Of a stretch of 64,000 bases of DNA, positions 46,101 through 59,429 are shown piece after piece. Below the pieces are notes generated by a model. It saw only the letters and a list, made by a program, of their open reading frames with translations. It made no database searches and was not told the origin of the DNA. Every line of letters starts with the position of its first letter. The stretch's first letter is position 1. This DNA comes from Doryteuthis pealeii (Eukaryota; Mollusca; Cephalopoda; Myopsida; Loliginidae). The stretch lies in the NCBI GenBank assembly GCA_023376005.1, contig CM042143.1, forward strand, positions 88,264,914 through 88,328,913, written 5' to 3'. The position numbers and the translations under genes are program-made.

Positions 46101-46325
46101 AAGTCTTTTTTGTCAACAAGTTTATTGTCCTCCAATTGTCCTATAGTAATCAGCCACACAGAGAGAGATAGGGAGATGTTTATAATAACAGAATTGGCAT
46201 GATTGGAGTTAGTAAACTTATCAATGTTCAAATAACAGAGGTTTGTCATCAAATTTTTGGTGGCTGTGATAACCATTACACCAATAAGTGCCTTTAATTT
46301 TAAAAGTAGTTAAAAAAAGCACCCT

Positions 46326-46390
46326 ATCATTGCATGTATTTCCCTGAAAGGGAAGACCTATCTGCAAAATAAGACCTAGCATAATTTTTC
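46326..46390. other. Palindrome spacer (65 bp)
   Basis: The only unpaired segment at the centre of the inverted repeat. It is the reverse complement of 19,103-19,166 next to copy A. The flanks GCACCCT (left) and AGGGTGA (right) are the short inverted repeat at which the arms meet. Confidence 0.9.
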
Positions 46391-46724
46391 AGGGTGATTT
46401 TTTAACTACTTTTAAAAATTAAAGGCACTTATGGTGTAATGGTTATCACAGCCACAAAAATTTGATGACAAACCTCTGTTATTTGAACATGATAAGTTTA
46501 CTAACTTCAATCATGCAATTCTGTTATTATAAACATCTCCCTATCTCTCTCTGTGTGGCTGATTACTATAGGACAATTGGAGGACAATAAACTTGTTGAC
46601 AAAAAGACTTTGGTTTTGATTTTTGTTTTATGGCATATCAACCTCAGTGGGTCACTCAATGCCAATGAAGTTTTGAAATAGATTAATTCTTAATGGATAA
46701 TAAATTTTTTTATAAATACATCTT

Positions 46725-46960
46725 TTCTATTTAACCCATAGATGGAACCCTAAAGGTTCTACCATCTGGGTCAGAGTGGACCAGTGAGCAATGGTGATGA
46801 GGGGTGCTCCACATTCCCAAAACCTCCAAAACTGGAACCTCACCATCAGATAGAGTTTAACGTCATTCCAGGACATGTAAACCCTCAGCCACTGCTTCTA
46901 GCGCCCATATGATAAAAGGGGTTGGGGCTTGCCATGAGGGACAAAAAGACTTGGCACCCG
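46725..46960 (-). repeat. Interspersed repeat R (copy C)
   Basis: Counterpart of 19,500-19,745, with several small deletions (for example CCTAAAGGTTCTACC). Confidence 0.7.
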
Positions 46961-47195
46961 AATTTATTTTTAAAAGCCGCACAGAGTTACCCGGGATTTT
47001 GATTTAAGAGTCATTTTCACACATGAAGAAATGACTCCATTTATAAGAAATGAAAACCAGTACGTTACACGTCTGGAGCACTGCTTAATTTGCTGCCATT
47101 TTTGAATAGCCTCAAAACAACTATTTTTGCAAAATTAAATATTTTGTGCTATAAACCAATTCTAAACAATGCAGAGTTTTCGTTCATAAATAAAT

Positions 47196-47460
47196 AATGA
47201 AGGCACATGTGGTGTAATGGTTATCATCATAGGTAATAGACATAGCAAAATGAGTTCAAATCCTGGATGAGTCTGGTTGCATTTCACATAACGCTAATAC
47301 TCTTGGGAAACATATGAACAAACTGTTCTCCTTCCAGCTATGGGTAAATATAGGTCAGACTGAGCTCTTTAAGCCTGGTATTGCAACTGATTTAGGAGAA
47401 AAAAACTCTGAATTTGAACCTGCTTAAAAATTGACCTTGTGTCACATCCTGCTTTTATGT
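47196..47460 (+). repeat. SINE family 2 (copy C)
   Basis: Counterpart of 19,981-20,245. Confidence 0.85.
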
Positions 47461-47712
47461 AAGTAAGTAAGTCGTCAGGGTGGCCTGATGTCAGTATCAG
47501 CCAGACAGCAAGGGAGTCTATCCCCTTTACACTAGTGCTAGACCAAGAAGATTGTTTTGGCATCTGAGGTGGAGTGTCACACCTATCATCAGTTCCTCAC
47601 TTTACTGCACTGATCTCTGTGCTACTCATACGCTGAATTGGTGAGGGCCAGTTTCAAAGCTAGAACCTTGTGGTTCCTTGGGGACACTCTCGACTAAGTT
47701 AAACTGGTGTGT
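47460..47712 (-). repeat. SINE family 1 (copy C)
   Basis: Counterpart of 20,247-20,502. Confidence 0.85.
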
Positions 47713-47884
47713 AGGCGTTGGTATATCATGTCAAAGTCTCTGCACAGGATACAGTCAGCATATTCTAAACCCCACCAACAAGCACCTGCACACTTTGTAA
47801 CCTTCTGTTCGACATTTTAGTTATTTACACATCGCTGAAGGTGTCATGAAGTGAAATACCATTCACTTTAGACTAACACAGCTT

Positions 47885-48083
47885 AAAGTCAGCAGAGTGG
47901 CCTATTGTCGGTATCAACCATACAACGAGGGGTCTATCCCCTTTTCGCTAGCGCTAGACCAGGGATATTGTTTTTGCATCGAGGTGGAGTGCTTACACCT
48001 ACATTCAGCTCCACACTATACTGCACAGATCCAAACTGTTTCTACTCACGCACTGAGTTGGCAAGGGCCGGTATCAAACCCCA
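47885..48083 (-). repeat. SINE family 1, head missing (copy C)
   Basis: Counterpart of 20,679-20,873. Confidence 0.8.
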
Positions 48084-48894
48084 TCCAAGATGAAAGTTTT
48101 TATCATAAACAAGGAAAGGGAAGAAAAATGATATGCTACATAGAAAAAATATAATAAGAAAGAAAGAAAGAAGAGAGATGGGGAAAGATAAAGATAGGGT
48201 GAACGCACGGAAGCGATAACGCTAATCTGTTTCTATTGAACATGGTGAAAAGATGAAAGAAGAAAAATGTGAGAGAGAATTAAATCGAAATTATTATACT
48301 TTTTAAATATTGAAGTATTTCGCAATAGCTCTTTAGTAAACATATCAAACGTTGTAATAATTAAATTATCATACTGTGGTATATCCACAGGTCCTGCTAT
48401 TCGTATTTCATAGATAAATTGAGTTGGCACGTGCCGGTATTGAATCTACTTAAATAGGACAACTGGTTCAGTTACTGTTTGGTTACGTCAAATTGGATCT
48501 AGCCACTTTAAGTGCTATAATAGGGATATAAGGCTTTAGTGCAATTTATAGTTCAAAATACAATCCGATTATGTCAATTTGATTGAATTAATTAAGTGCA
48601 AATAGATCCTCTCTATTCGGGACGCAGCTGCGAACCAAAAACGATCGCTAATACAAACCATTATTATTTATGGGCGGAATCAAAGTAAACTAAAAAAAAA
48701 TGTCTTTATCAGATTTCTATCATTCATATACTCTGCCCATTCGTATATAATTGACAAACAAGGGTATTCACATATTTAGACGATACTACAAGTACAGGTT
48801 TCTACATGGTTATCACGAGTTGACTTAATGAGTCAGTGGTGGACCAATATTTTACGGTATTATTAGTGGTCTGCTCAATATCAGAGATAGAGCT

Positions 48895-48935
<41 letters not shown>

Positions 48936-49033
48936 GGGGTGTGGTGTGTTCATAAAAAATTGCTATAATTTTTTTTATTCTCCTGGAGGTGTCCCTTGAA
49001 CACCGAAACCTTGGTAGAGAGAAAACTTTTTTA

Positions 49034-49072
<39 letters not shown>

Positions 49073-49134
49073 CATAGAATTTTTGAACCCTGGTTTTCAT
49101 ACTTTAGCGTATTCACTAGACAAATTCTGTCTGA

Positions 49135-49168
<34 letters not shown>

Positions 49169-49795
49169 TAAGGCGTGTTGGTAAATCCTCGCGGTGAGAA
49201 AAAAAACAGCAAATAGTTTGATTGTAAAAATATACTACCAAACATCAACCGGGGAGAAAAAAATTTTTGAAAAAAGAAAAGACCAAGATAGTCGTACCAA
49301 CAAAAAATAATCTATTGGTACAGTATTTGGCCAAAAGAAAAAACAATTTATATGTATATAAGATAGATATGTATTCATATAACCGCTAGGAGAATAGCTA
49401 ATAAGTAAAAAGTGCTCAATACCTAAGTAGAGCAAATAATATATAATTTATTGCCAACAGAAATCCGTAACTCTAAGTTTCGTGTGGTGTGCCCAATCAT
49501 CAGACGGAAAGAAGATAATTTCTGCCCTGTCTAACAAGTAAACTCCAATGATTTAATCGATATATTGATACTCGTGTTCCTTAATTGTACTACCGTTATC
49601 ATTTTTAACAACCTCCTAATCGTGCAAAATGAAATGCAAAAATGTATATCCTGATTATCTGGTGTTGCACTGTAACACCGATGGAAGAAGTGTATGGACT
49701 TCAAGTTGGGATTTTGTTGAAAAATGAAACTTATTTGATCACAATCAAATCGTGATAGCCATGCAGAAAACCGTGTAAGAGTATCTTGGTCAGTC
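48084..49795. other. AT-rich interior of copy C
   Basis: TA tracts near 48,898, 49,038 and 49,137. No gene recognised. Confidence 0.55.
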
Positions 49796-50425
49796 TATGA
49801 ACTTTTCAGCAGGCCCTCGTAGAGCGAGGAATGAATCCTCCCCAATCTGAGACCCACCCTGTCGGTGGGGCTGTAGAATATATCCGACTGCACCTCTGTA
49901 GAGGTGTAAGATCCCCTAATGTTAATGTAATCCCCTTGTTAGCCGTGGATGGCGACCCGTTATGCTTAAATATGGAACGCTGGTAGCTGAGCAGTCCATG
50001 ACATGTAATACTTCACTTCGGCCCTTACTTGGGCTAGGTGGGTAGTCTAAGAGGCCTCCTCAGATCAATTGGTTGGTCCCGTCAAGCCCTACCACCTATA
50101 TGATTGTCCCAACCCTATTGCATGTCCAATCCTTTTTATCAATATATCTTCTAGTAAGCGGTGGTTGGGGGGTCTTAATGTCCTGGGTATGACGTTAAAC
50201 TCTCTCTGATGGTGAAGTTCCAATTCTGGAGCTCTGGGTGTGTGTGGTACCCTTTCATCCCAGGTCCACTCTGACTCGGAGTGGTAGTACCTATTAGGGT
50301 CAAATCTATGGTTAAATAATAAAAAAGAAATGAGTTTGAAAAAAAATGAGTGCCTATAAAGAATGAATGAAACAAAACGTATTCGCACAGAAATAATCCA
50401 ATAAGGGTTGACATGCCGTAAAATC
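49796..50425 (+). repeat. Interspersed repeat R, long copy (copy C)
   Basis: Counterpart of 22,640-23,260, ending with GGGTTGACATGCCGTAAAAT. Confidence 0.75.
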
Positions 50426-50804
50426 CAACCAGCCAACAAACCAATCAATCTGAGACAATCATGTCTTTCCTTTCTTTTTTTTTTTTTTGCTTCATATATC
50501 GAAGCACTTATGGCTAATGTAGACAGTCAACTCACGTTTGCTTGATTGCTGGTCGCTATTGGCTTTAATCAACTTAGCAGAGTGAGAACCCCAAACTTAC
50601 AATAATTATCTGTCCGCTTCTGTGTCATTTACGATAACAAACTAAATCAACTGAGGATATGGTGTCTATCATAAATGGTTATTAATTGGATTATGCCAAT
50701 TTTTGTATGTTCAAGTTTTAATGATTCTGGTCGCCATTTTAGGCTTTTATGTCTCCTATTGGTAAATCCAATGGTAGAAAAAGGGTGTAGTCTCAGTAGT
50801 TGAA

Positions 50805-51285
50805 AGTCTGTTGTATTCCTTGAAATTCTAGGTGTAACAAGAGTGTACTCCTTGTAGCAGAGAATCCAGTTGTATTCCTTGAAATCCTAGGTGGAACAAG
50901 AGTGTACTCCTTGTAGCAGAGAATCCAGTTGTATTCCTTGAAATTCTAGGTGTAACAAGAGTGTACTCCTTGTAGCAGAGAATCCAGTTGTATTCCTTGA
51001 AATCATAGGTGTAACAAGAGTGTACTCCTTGTAGCAGAGAATCCAGTTGTATTCCTTGAAATCATAGGTGAACAAGAGTGTACTCCTTGTAGCAGAGAAT
51101 CCAGTTGTATTCCTTGAAATCCTAGGTAGAACAAGAGTGTAGCTCCTTATAGCAAAGAATCCAGCCGTATTCCTGGAAATCCAAGAGTGTAGCTCCTTAT
51201 AGCAAAGATTCTAGCCGTATTCCTTGAAATCCTAGGTAGAACAATAGTCTAGTTCCTTATAGCAGATAATCCAGTTGTAGTGTTC
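50805..51285. repeat. About 60-bp minisatellite (copy C)
   Basis: About eight units, more regular than in copy A. Confidence 0.9.
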
Positions 51286-51455
51286 CTTCAATGAGAAAAT
51301 CCCGTTAACAACTGATTCTAGGATAGTTGCAAAAGATCATAGATGCTCAAATGCATTTTTGGTCTCGTTTCTGATTGGTTCATTTTATTGGAAATGCCTG
51401 CTGCTGCTATTTGGGAAAGTCAATAAATATGAGTGTGAACATTACGTGCATCTTA

Positions 51456-51815
51456 TACAAGATATATCAAGCTATTGTTAGTGATTCGATTCTCAACCTG
51501 TAAATAACTATACCAAGATATTCTAGGGCACCTCACGTGGTGTAATGGTTAGCAAGCTAGACGCGTAGTCCATTGTTAGTGAGTTCGATTCTCACTGGGT
51601 GCCCTATAATCTGGCCTTGTGCCACATCTAAGCTAAGCTTAGTAAATAACTATACCAAGATATTCTAGGGCACCTCACGTGGTGTAATGGTTAGCAATCT
51701 CGCAGACCATTGTTAGTGAGTTCGATTCGGCTCACCGCTTATAATACGCTTACATCACGTGGTGTAATGGTTAGCAATCTAGATCGCAGACCATCGATCT
51801 CACTGGGCGCCCCAT
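51456..51815 (+). repeat. tRNA-like tandem units, partly scrambled (copy C)
   Basis: One clean 79-bp unit lies at 51,526-51,604. Units near 51,668 and 51,755 lack parts, and 51,461-51,500 looks like a collapsed further unit. The scrambling looks like poor consensus rather than biological decay. Confidence 0.7.
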
Positions 51816-52445
51816 ATTTCTGGCCTTATGCCGCAGCTAAGCTACGCTTAGTAAATAACTATACCAAGATATTCCAACACAAGTAGCGAAATGGTTACCC
51901 GCACAGAAAAAGGAATCGATGAGACGAGTTCAAATTCCGATTGAATTTGCTTTTCATTCCTTTTGTTTTAATAACGTTCATCCATCAACATTGAACGCCC
52001 TGTCGACAGAGATTAGAATACACTGAATGTATCCCTTGCAAAGGTGTAAGAACACTGCCCCCCCCCCACCAAAGAATTCTTGTATCTGTTGGGTCAGTAA
52101 AATGGCAATTCCTGTGTATAGAGTAAGTGAGTGAGAGGCTTTCTGTGTTTGGATATACCAATCACATAATGAGCCCAGAAGTTTTGGCGCAAAAATACCA
52201 AAAACCAGGTAGAGAGACCCGGACCAGATCTGATGAGGCAGCGACTTTAAATCCTCTCCAAGAAATCACCCTAAGATACCCGATATCTTCTCCAGCACGC
52301 CGGTAAGTCCCTTAAACTCAACTTTATACACAGGAAGGACTTTATATTGTTACTCATTGTTTTATTTACCCGTTAATAAATTGTTAAAATTAAACTAAGT
52401 TTTAATTCATTTATTTGTTGCTGTTAGCATTATAATTAAATAGGG

Positions 52446-52697
52446 GCCGGGTTAGCTCAGTCGGTAGAGCGTTCGGCTAGAAACCACAATGTTCCTAGTT
52501 CGATACCGGTCCTCGCCAACTCAGCATATGAGTAGCACAGGGATCTGTGCGGTAAAGTAAGGAGCTGATGGTAGGTATGGCGCTCCACCTCAGATGCCAA
52601 AAACAATCACCTTGGTCTAGCGCTAGTGAAAAGGGGGATAGACTCCCTCGCTGTCTGGCTGATACCGACTTTAGACCGCCCCATCGACTTTACTTAC
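52446..52697 (+). repeat. SINE family 1 (copy C)
   Basis: Full length with intact boxes. Confidence 0.9.
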
Positions 52698-53252
52698 TTA
52701 CTTACTAACACAATATCTTTTTCAGTTCCAAAAAATAAGCGGGATGGTAAGCACGCATTGTACATTTCTATCTTATTTGCATCTTGTTTTATTTGAGGGA
52801 ATTTACCTCTCTTCAGCCGACTTGCATTTGGTTGAAGGGGGCCACGGCCAAGAACATTGAAAAATACTGCTGTAGACACTATTAAGCCTGAGCAAAACTT
52901 AGTGAAATTCTATTAAGCTCGCTTACGACATAGATGACTGATCACTGACAAACAGCAGGTACTCCAAGGCCTGTATGTTAGAATAAGCAAAACTTGATAA
53001 ACAAATTGTTATTTTAGTTTTGTCTAACTCAATGCTACGACAGGAGGCTATCAAAAACGGGGTGTCGAGTTCAGCACACTAGGGAATTGTCTGCTTGTGT
53101 AGCTTGGTAACCCTAGCGCTTTAGCAAGTATATTTTGTTGTCTAAATATTTAAAAACAAAATACTTCTGACTCATGAGGGAGAAACCAACTTCCGGTAGA
53201 CGGTTTAAAGAAGTGGGCCTCACAGGCAACAGGCACAAAATCTTATTATAGT

Positions 53253-53545
53253 GGAGACGCGTGGTCTAATGGTTAGAGTCTAAGGAAATAGACTCGTCGA
53301 CCCGAGTTCAATTCCTGGATGAAGCTGTTTGCATTTCACATGGTGCTTATACCCTTGGGAAAGGTATGAATCCAATTCCCCCTCCAGCTATGGGCAAATA
53401 GCAGCGCAGACTGGGCTCTTTAACTATGGCTGGGTAAACAGTCTAGGAGAAGGGAAACTCTGAATTCAAACCTGTTAAACTCCGCTTAAGAAATTGACCT
53501 CGTATCGTATCCTGCTCAGGCGGAGGAGTTGGTAAATATATATTA
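53253..53545 (+). repeat. SINE family 2 (copy C)
   Basis: A box TGGTCTAATGG and B-box-like GAGTTCAATTCC are intact. Confidence 0.85.
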
Positions 53546-54780
53546 TAATGGAGATTCGGTGTCTGTCTGTAACCGAAACTATATCACTGCCTACGTCACA
53601 ATACCCTCAAGAAATGCACAAGTTTATTAATGAGTATTTAATTTATAGTCAAAATCATTAATACATAGAATAAAACATTTATTATCGGGATCTCCACGAA
53701 AATATCAGTTAGATTTGCCTCAAAACTACCCATGTTATTTGTGCATTTAAAATCCTGCAAGTTGTTTTCTATATCACTAATAAATAAAGGTTTACATTAT
53801 TATATGATGTGGCTAATTTGCATACTGGTTTTAATAAAACCGGGTTTAATAAAGAATTACTTGGAATTATTGATATCTAATAATATCGTTTTATTCTCAA
53901 ACATATTAGAATCAATCCTATGAATGATTTTATATAGAAACCAATCAAAATGTAATTAAAATAAATGTAATCTTTTTATATGATTTCTTATTTAGTTCTT
54001 AGTTTATTTAATAATCACCGTCAAAATTATACAAAGAAGAAATAAATAACATTCAATTAAAGATAACAACAAATACATTTCAAAAGAAATGGAAACACAA
54101 GAAAAGAAATGGACACTCAATGTCTTATACAAATTGTTACCGTGTTGCCTCTTTGACCAAGTAGTGAAACTAAGTAAGGTTTGTATATGGGCTCTGATCC
54201 CCTTACCTATTTCCACTTGGAGTCTCATAGACCGTATTAAATTTAGGGCTCAGCAACAATTGATAAAATGGGATTTATAAAAATCAATTAATCTATTCTA
54301 ATACTGGATATAGTGGTGGTAGTTAAATTGATAAAAAATGATTATATAGAAATAAAGTATGGCTAACAGGTTGATTTAATGACCGTTACATATGACAAGG
54401 AAGAACTTATACAGAGTTGTATGAGCGAAATGTCCTAATATGAAAAGAGTTTTTGCTAGAGAAAATTTTGAATATTACTTAATATTAAAAAAGATGAAAT
54501 GTTTGCTAAGGATTTGACTAGCAGTAATCTGAGTTCCGAGAGAAAGAGAGTTATTGGAATTGGAGAAGAACGATAGTTGGTTGAATATCGTTCCCTCGTA
54601 AAGAATAAACATGAAAACAATTCATGACCATGTAATAACGAGAATATTTTATTACACGAGCAAACTTAACAGAAGAGAATACAAGCATGATTTAATTGCC
54701 GCTGGTCTGCGTGGAAAGAAAACGCTAACGCCTCGATTTGTGTCATCAGTTTCATTTAATAAACACCTATTAAGGTCCCA
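53546..54780 (+). mobile_element. Helitron-related segment (copy C)
   Basis: Begins GAGATTCGGTGTCTGTCTGT. Boundaries uncertain; a 63-codon frame at 53,732 is shared with copy B only by duplication. Confidence 0.4.
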
Positions 54781-55713
54781 TATATATTTAAATAGATTTA
54801 AAAAGGATGGATAGGAAGAAATTGAATAACAGCGAGGAAGAATGAATTAACCAACAAAACGTCCATTACGCACTAAAATAACTCAACGAGCATGCAAAAT
54901 CCAACCAAAAATAAATATGTAGACATCTGTCAAAGAAAACCTCAGCCTATATTAAATTTAGCATGAACACAGGCAATTTTTTGTATGATGTAACACAGAC
55001 TTAAATAATTTTGAAATTTCGGACAGTTGTCCTCATCTTTATAGTTCAGGCCTCTGTATCCTCGGGCCTTGAAATTTGTGTTTATACATACCACAATAAA
55101 GATGAGCACAACAGTCCGAAACATAAAAATTATTCACATCAAGCCTCATCTAAAAAAAAAATACAGATAAATAACAAACCACTATACAGGGTGTCCACAA
55201 AGTCTTGGTACATGGAGATTTCACTATTGTATTTATGTTATTTTTCCGAGAAGGCAGATATGGTAATTTAGCAGTAAATAAAATCATAACATAAACAATT
55301 AAATTTAAGAAATAATAATTTTCCTTTTTTTGCTTTTGTTTAAATTAGATAAAAAATACTTTACTTTTATAAATTTATTTATGTTATTTTTTCTACCCAG
55401 ATCGAATGATGGCTCTGTCTAAATAAGAAAGAATCGAGTTAGTACTCTTAAGTGGATGAGAGGGATGGTCTTAATTAACATTATAATTAAATAAAATTGT
55501 TTTGTCTTAAAAGTATGTTAATCCCCATGTACCCAGACTTTGTGGACACCCTGTGCATTTACTGGTCATATTACTGGCACCGTATCATCTGTTCGCTCTC
55601 AGCACTGACATTTATTTGGCCTTTTGTTTTTTGGGGGATGAGCACAAATCAGCTGTTGCGGTTACAAATAAATATGTAGACATAAGTCAGAGAAAACCAC
55701 AGTCTATTTTTAA
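54781..55713. other. Unclassified (copy C)
   Basis: The first 125 bp are scrambled relative to copies A and B. The rest mirrors 36,640-37,400. No gene seen. Confidence 0.4.
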
Positions 55714-55995
55714 CTAGAAGCGGCTTCCCAGCGACGCCTTGGTATAGTGGAATAACCCTGGTATATAGCTTTGTTAACTTTTGAGATTTACAAATGCTGG
55801 ACATTTTTAAATAGAATTTCAATGCTATTTCTATGTATATCTTAATTTTTAATCGTCATAATTTTTGTACCAAAGGTGAGATCCAGTGATATTCAATGTG
55901 TATATGTATTTAAATTGTTGTTAATTGTTTTATTTTCGTAATTTCATCCGGACATGCATACATACACACCAGTTATCCTTTATATATGTTCTATA
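55714..55995 (-). mobile_element. Helitron (copy C)
   Basis: Counterpart of 36,356-36,636, with CTAG at 55,714-55,717 on the plus strand. Confidence 0.7.
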
Positions 55996-56894
55996 AGTGG
56001 TTACCCGGCGTCGCCTGGGTAGAGGAAAGAAAAAAATGTAAAAAGTGGTGTAATGGTTAGCAAGTTAGTCTTGCAGATCCGTCATTACTGAAAAGCTATC
56101 CTCGCAGGATGTCCCATAAAATCCCCACGTAAAAAGACCTTATGTTAATCCGGCCTGAAAAAGAAAAAAATTAAATTTACTGTTTTGCGCTTCCATATTG
56201 ACTTGTTTAATTTTGAGATTCTCAGACATTTTTTTGTAGAATTTTAATGCTATTTTAATTTTTAAATATCTTCGCGAATATAAACCAAATCTTTATCATT
56301 TTTGCACAAAAATCTAGACTCAGTAACAGTGAATGTGTATATATATTTACTTTGTCATTAACTGTTTTATTTTCGTAATATCCCCCAGTCATACATACAT
56401 ACATACATACATACAGATATGATAGCAGTAAACTTGTGTTCGAGTATTGCCATTGCTTGATAAATTAACGTTTATATCTTTATTAGCCTTCATTGGATGT
56501 TTGTTTTACCATTTTAGGCTACAGCCAGCCTTTGTGTTAACAAGAACACATAAATGGTAAGATATGTATTGCATATCAAGCTATGCCTGTGCCTGAAGCT
56601 TTTTTTAAGTGGGAAAAGACTTTGCACAGAACCAATCCCACTCTCAGAGCGACTGCCACACTGAACCAAAAAGAAGAACAAGTCGACATCATTATACGCA
56701 GCAGCCACCGCATGTTATATCTTAGTGTTTTCCTTCTCCTAGACGCTTGCCTTGACAAGGCTGAGGGATGCGTATCTCTAGGTGGTTTTGCTACGCGCCT
56801 GGATACCAATCCAGGTATTTCTATGTCCCCACGTATGTATGTAACATACATATATACATACATACACACCAACTGTCTTTTATATGTGTTTAGA
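55991..56894 (-). mobile_element. Helitron with possible cargo (copy C)
   Basis: Counterpart of 35,455-36,360. The junction CTAG has changed to CTAT-like sequence (TTCTATAAGTGG). A 106-codon plus-strand frame (56,583-56,903) covers the possible cargo; no domain recognised. Confidence 0.7.
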
Positions 56895-57009
56895 AAGATA
56901 TAGATTTAGAGCGAACAATGGCAAATTTGGGTATGAGGTAACACAAAAGATTCTTGTTGGTTAAATTAGAACGCCAATTGCTTTAATTCAGTATTCTGCA
57001 ATTACAATA

Positions 57010-57610
57010 GCTTAGTTTAGTTTTTTACGGCATATCAACCCTTTTAGGGGTATTTAATGCCGAATCACGTCATCTATACATATATAAAGGGCAGTTGTGT
57101 GTATATGTATGTCCGGAGGAAACTTCGAAAATAAAACAATTAACGACAAAGTAAATATACACATTAAATATCTCCAGGACTTGGTTTTTGAGCAAAAATA
57201 ATCAAGATTTGATTTATATTCGTGAAGATAGTTAAAAAATAAAATGTAAATGATAACAGCATGGATTATTTTTTCATTTAATATCTTAGATAGTAGACAT
57301 TAACATTTCTTTTCAGAGTAGCTGGATCAATGCAAGGTCTTTTTTTTACATAGGGATTTAATTGGGGCATCCCACGAGGATTCAACTCACAATTAAGTAA
57401 TAATGGATCTGCGGGACTAACTTTTAAAAATTCCCCTCTACCCAGGCAACGCCGGGTAGCCGCTGCTAGTTTTTGTTAAAGGGCTCAGGTTGCTTACAAT
57501 ACCTGCTATTGCTTAAGTTGTCACCAAATTAAGTATTGAACAAGCCTATCGCTGCTTAACGTTGATGATCTAGCGGGAACCAGTACTTTCAGCATGACCT
57601 ATTGGCGTTT
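57010..57610 (-). repeat. 5S-derived SINE split by Helitron (copy C)
   Basis: Tail at 57,010-57,072, Helitron at 57,073-57,469 (397 bp), 5S-like body at 57,470-57,605. Confidence 0.8.
57073..57469 (+). mobile_element. Helitron (copy C)
   Basis: TC start at 57,073, hairpin GGCAACGCCGGGTAGCC region and CTAG at 57,466-57,469, between A and T. Confidence 0.88.
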
Positions 57611-57775
57611 TTGTATGACGGCATATCAACCCTTTCAGGGTCATTTAATGCCGAATCACGTCATTTTTGCTAAAGGACTCAGGTTGCTTACAGTACCTGC
57701 TGTTATTAAAATTAATCATCCAATTAAGTATTGAACAGACCAATTGTTGCTCAACTTTGGTGATCTAGATTAGTT
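57611..57775 (-). repeat. 5S rRNA-derived SINE 1 (copy C)
   Basis: Counterpart of 34,585-34,745. Confidence 0.75.
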
Positions 57776-58239
57776 TAGATGTGAATAGATTAGATTCAAC
57801 CATTTTTCACATTACGTAAACGAAAACAGCTTGATAAATTTTGGTCACTATAAGTCTATCGCATTCTCTTCCCGTAAAATGTGGTTAATTTATTCTCAAA
57901 CATTTTAAACAAATAAGAATATCTTGATATATACAAAATAATAACATTACGAAATAAATTCATAATACAAGATCAGTTTATTAACTTCTCTTCAATTAAG
58001 TTTGTGTTATATAGTACCTAAATAATGAGAATGGAATCGTCTATTTTTCCTATAAATAATATCTTACTAAACCGGGGAAAAAAGAAACACCGAGATCTCA
58101 CGGAACTTGTTAATTCAACCTAACAATTGCTAATTTCACTCTGTTTACCTTTTATATTTGCTTAGTCAACCTTTTTCCCTATCGTTAATACCCGTTGTGT
58201 TTCTTTCTATTATTTATCTGTTAACTTATACTCGAGTTA

Positions 58240-58880
58240 CAACAATTTGCCCAGGCAATAAAATATCTCGCCCAGTCGAATACACCGACTGAACCTCAGC
58301 AGAAGAGTAAAATTCCACCTGGAAACACCTTTTGGCCGTGAGTAGCGGCGTGATGCTGAAGGATGCCTGGTGGCCGAACAGTTCATGACATGTAACACTC
58401 CACTGGTCATGTCAAGCCTTAGCACCTATATGATTGTCCTGGTCCTATGGTTCTTATAGCAACTCCCGTCCCTTTTTATCATACATGTGCTAGAAGGCGG
58501 TGGCTGATGGTGTTAGTGTCCTGGGTATTACGTTGAACTGCATTTAATGGTGAAGTTCCACTTCTGGAGCTCTGGAGAGTGTGATGTACCTCTACATTGC
58601 CATTACTCCCAGGTCTACCCTGATCCGGAATGTTATTACCTGTTATATACGGGTAAGGGATATATTAGTAGAAGTAGTAATGTGGTACACTCGCAGGTAA
58701 GTAGGAAGCTGGTACGTCGTAGTAGTAATAGTAGTAGGCGTAGTAAGAGTAAGCAATTGTATTTCTACATTGTTCGGTATTTATAGGTGACATCAACCAA
58801 TCATATTACTTACTGGGTATATGCATATTCATTACACCAGTACCTATTAGGGTCCAATCTATGGGTTAAATAGAAGAAAA
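58240..58880 (+). repeat. Interspersed repeat R and (GTA)n tract (copy C)
   Basis: Counterpart of 33,475-34,100, with the trinucleotide tract at 58,665-58,755. Confidence 0.7.
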
Positions 58881-59112
58881 TGAGTTAACAAAAACAATGT
58901 ATTCGGCATGTAATAACTCAACAAGGATTTACATGCCGTAAAATCCAACCAACCAACAAATCGTTATGCTTCTTCCTATTATTTCTCTATTGACTCCTAC
59001 ATAAGAATTGTTCCTATTATTATACAATACGAGTAAACGATATACACAACCAACTATCTTTATTCTACAGTGGCTTCGTAGATCTAATTCATTACCATAT
59101 ATTCCCATATAC

Positions 59113-59392
59113 ACTTGTGATCTAATGGTTAGAGTCATAGGAAATGGACTCATCAAACAGAGTTCAATTCCTGGACGAAGCTGTTTGCATTTCACATAGC
59201 GCTAATACCCTTGGGAAATGTATGAATCCAATCCTCCCTCCAGCTATGGGTAAATAGCAGGACCAACTGGGCTCTTTAACAATGGCTAGGTGACCAGTCT
59301 AGGAAAAGGAAAACTCTGAATTCAAACCTGTTAAACTCCGTTTAAGAAATTGACCTTGTGCCGCATCCTACTCGTGCGGAAGGGTTGGTAAA
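59113..59392 (+). repeat. SINE family 2 (copy C)
   Basis: Counterpart of 32,961-33,236. Confidence 0.85.
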
Positions 59393-59429
59393 TATATATT
59401 CCCATATACACCACTTCTCATGCAGTGCT

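Larger units (their letters stand above)
28689..46325 (-). repeat. Repeated unit, copy B (reverse arm of palindrome)
   Basis: This 17.6-kb arm is the reverse complement of copy C. Near the centre paired positions sum to 92,716 and at the Tc1 element to 92,355, so about 360 bp of net length difference accumulates. It extends 65 bp beyond copy C at the centre. Confidence 0.95.

Noticed and set aside
58691..58704. A splice-donor-like CAGGTAAGT
   Set aside because: It sits in a (GTA)-rich tract and no exon-like frame or acceptor accompanies it.
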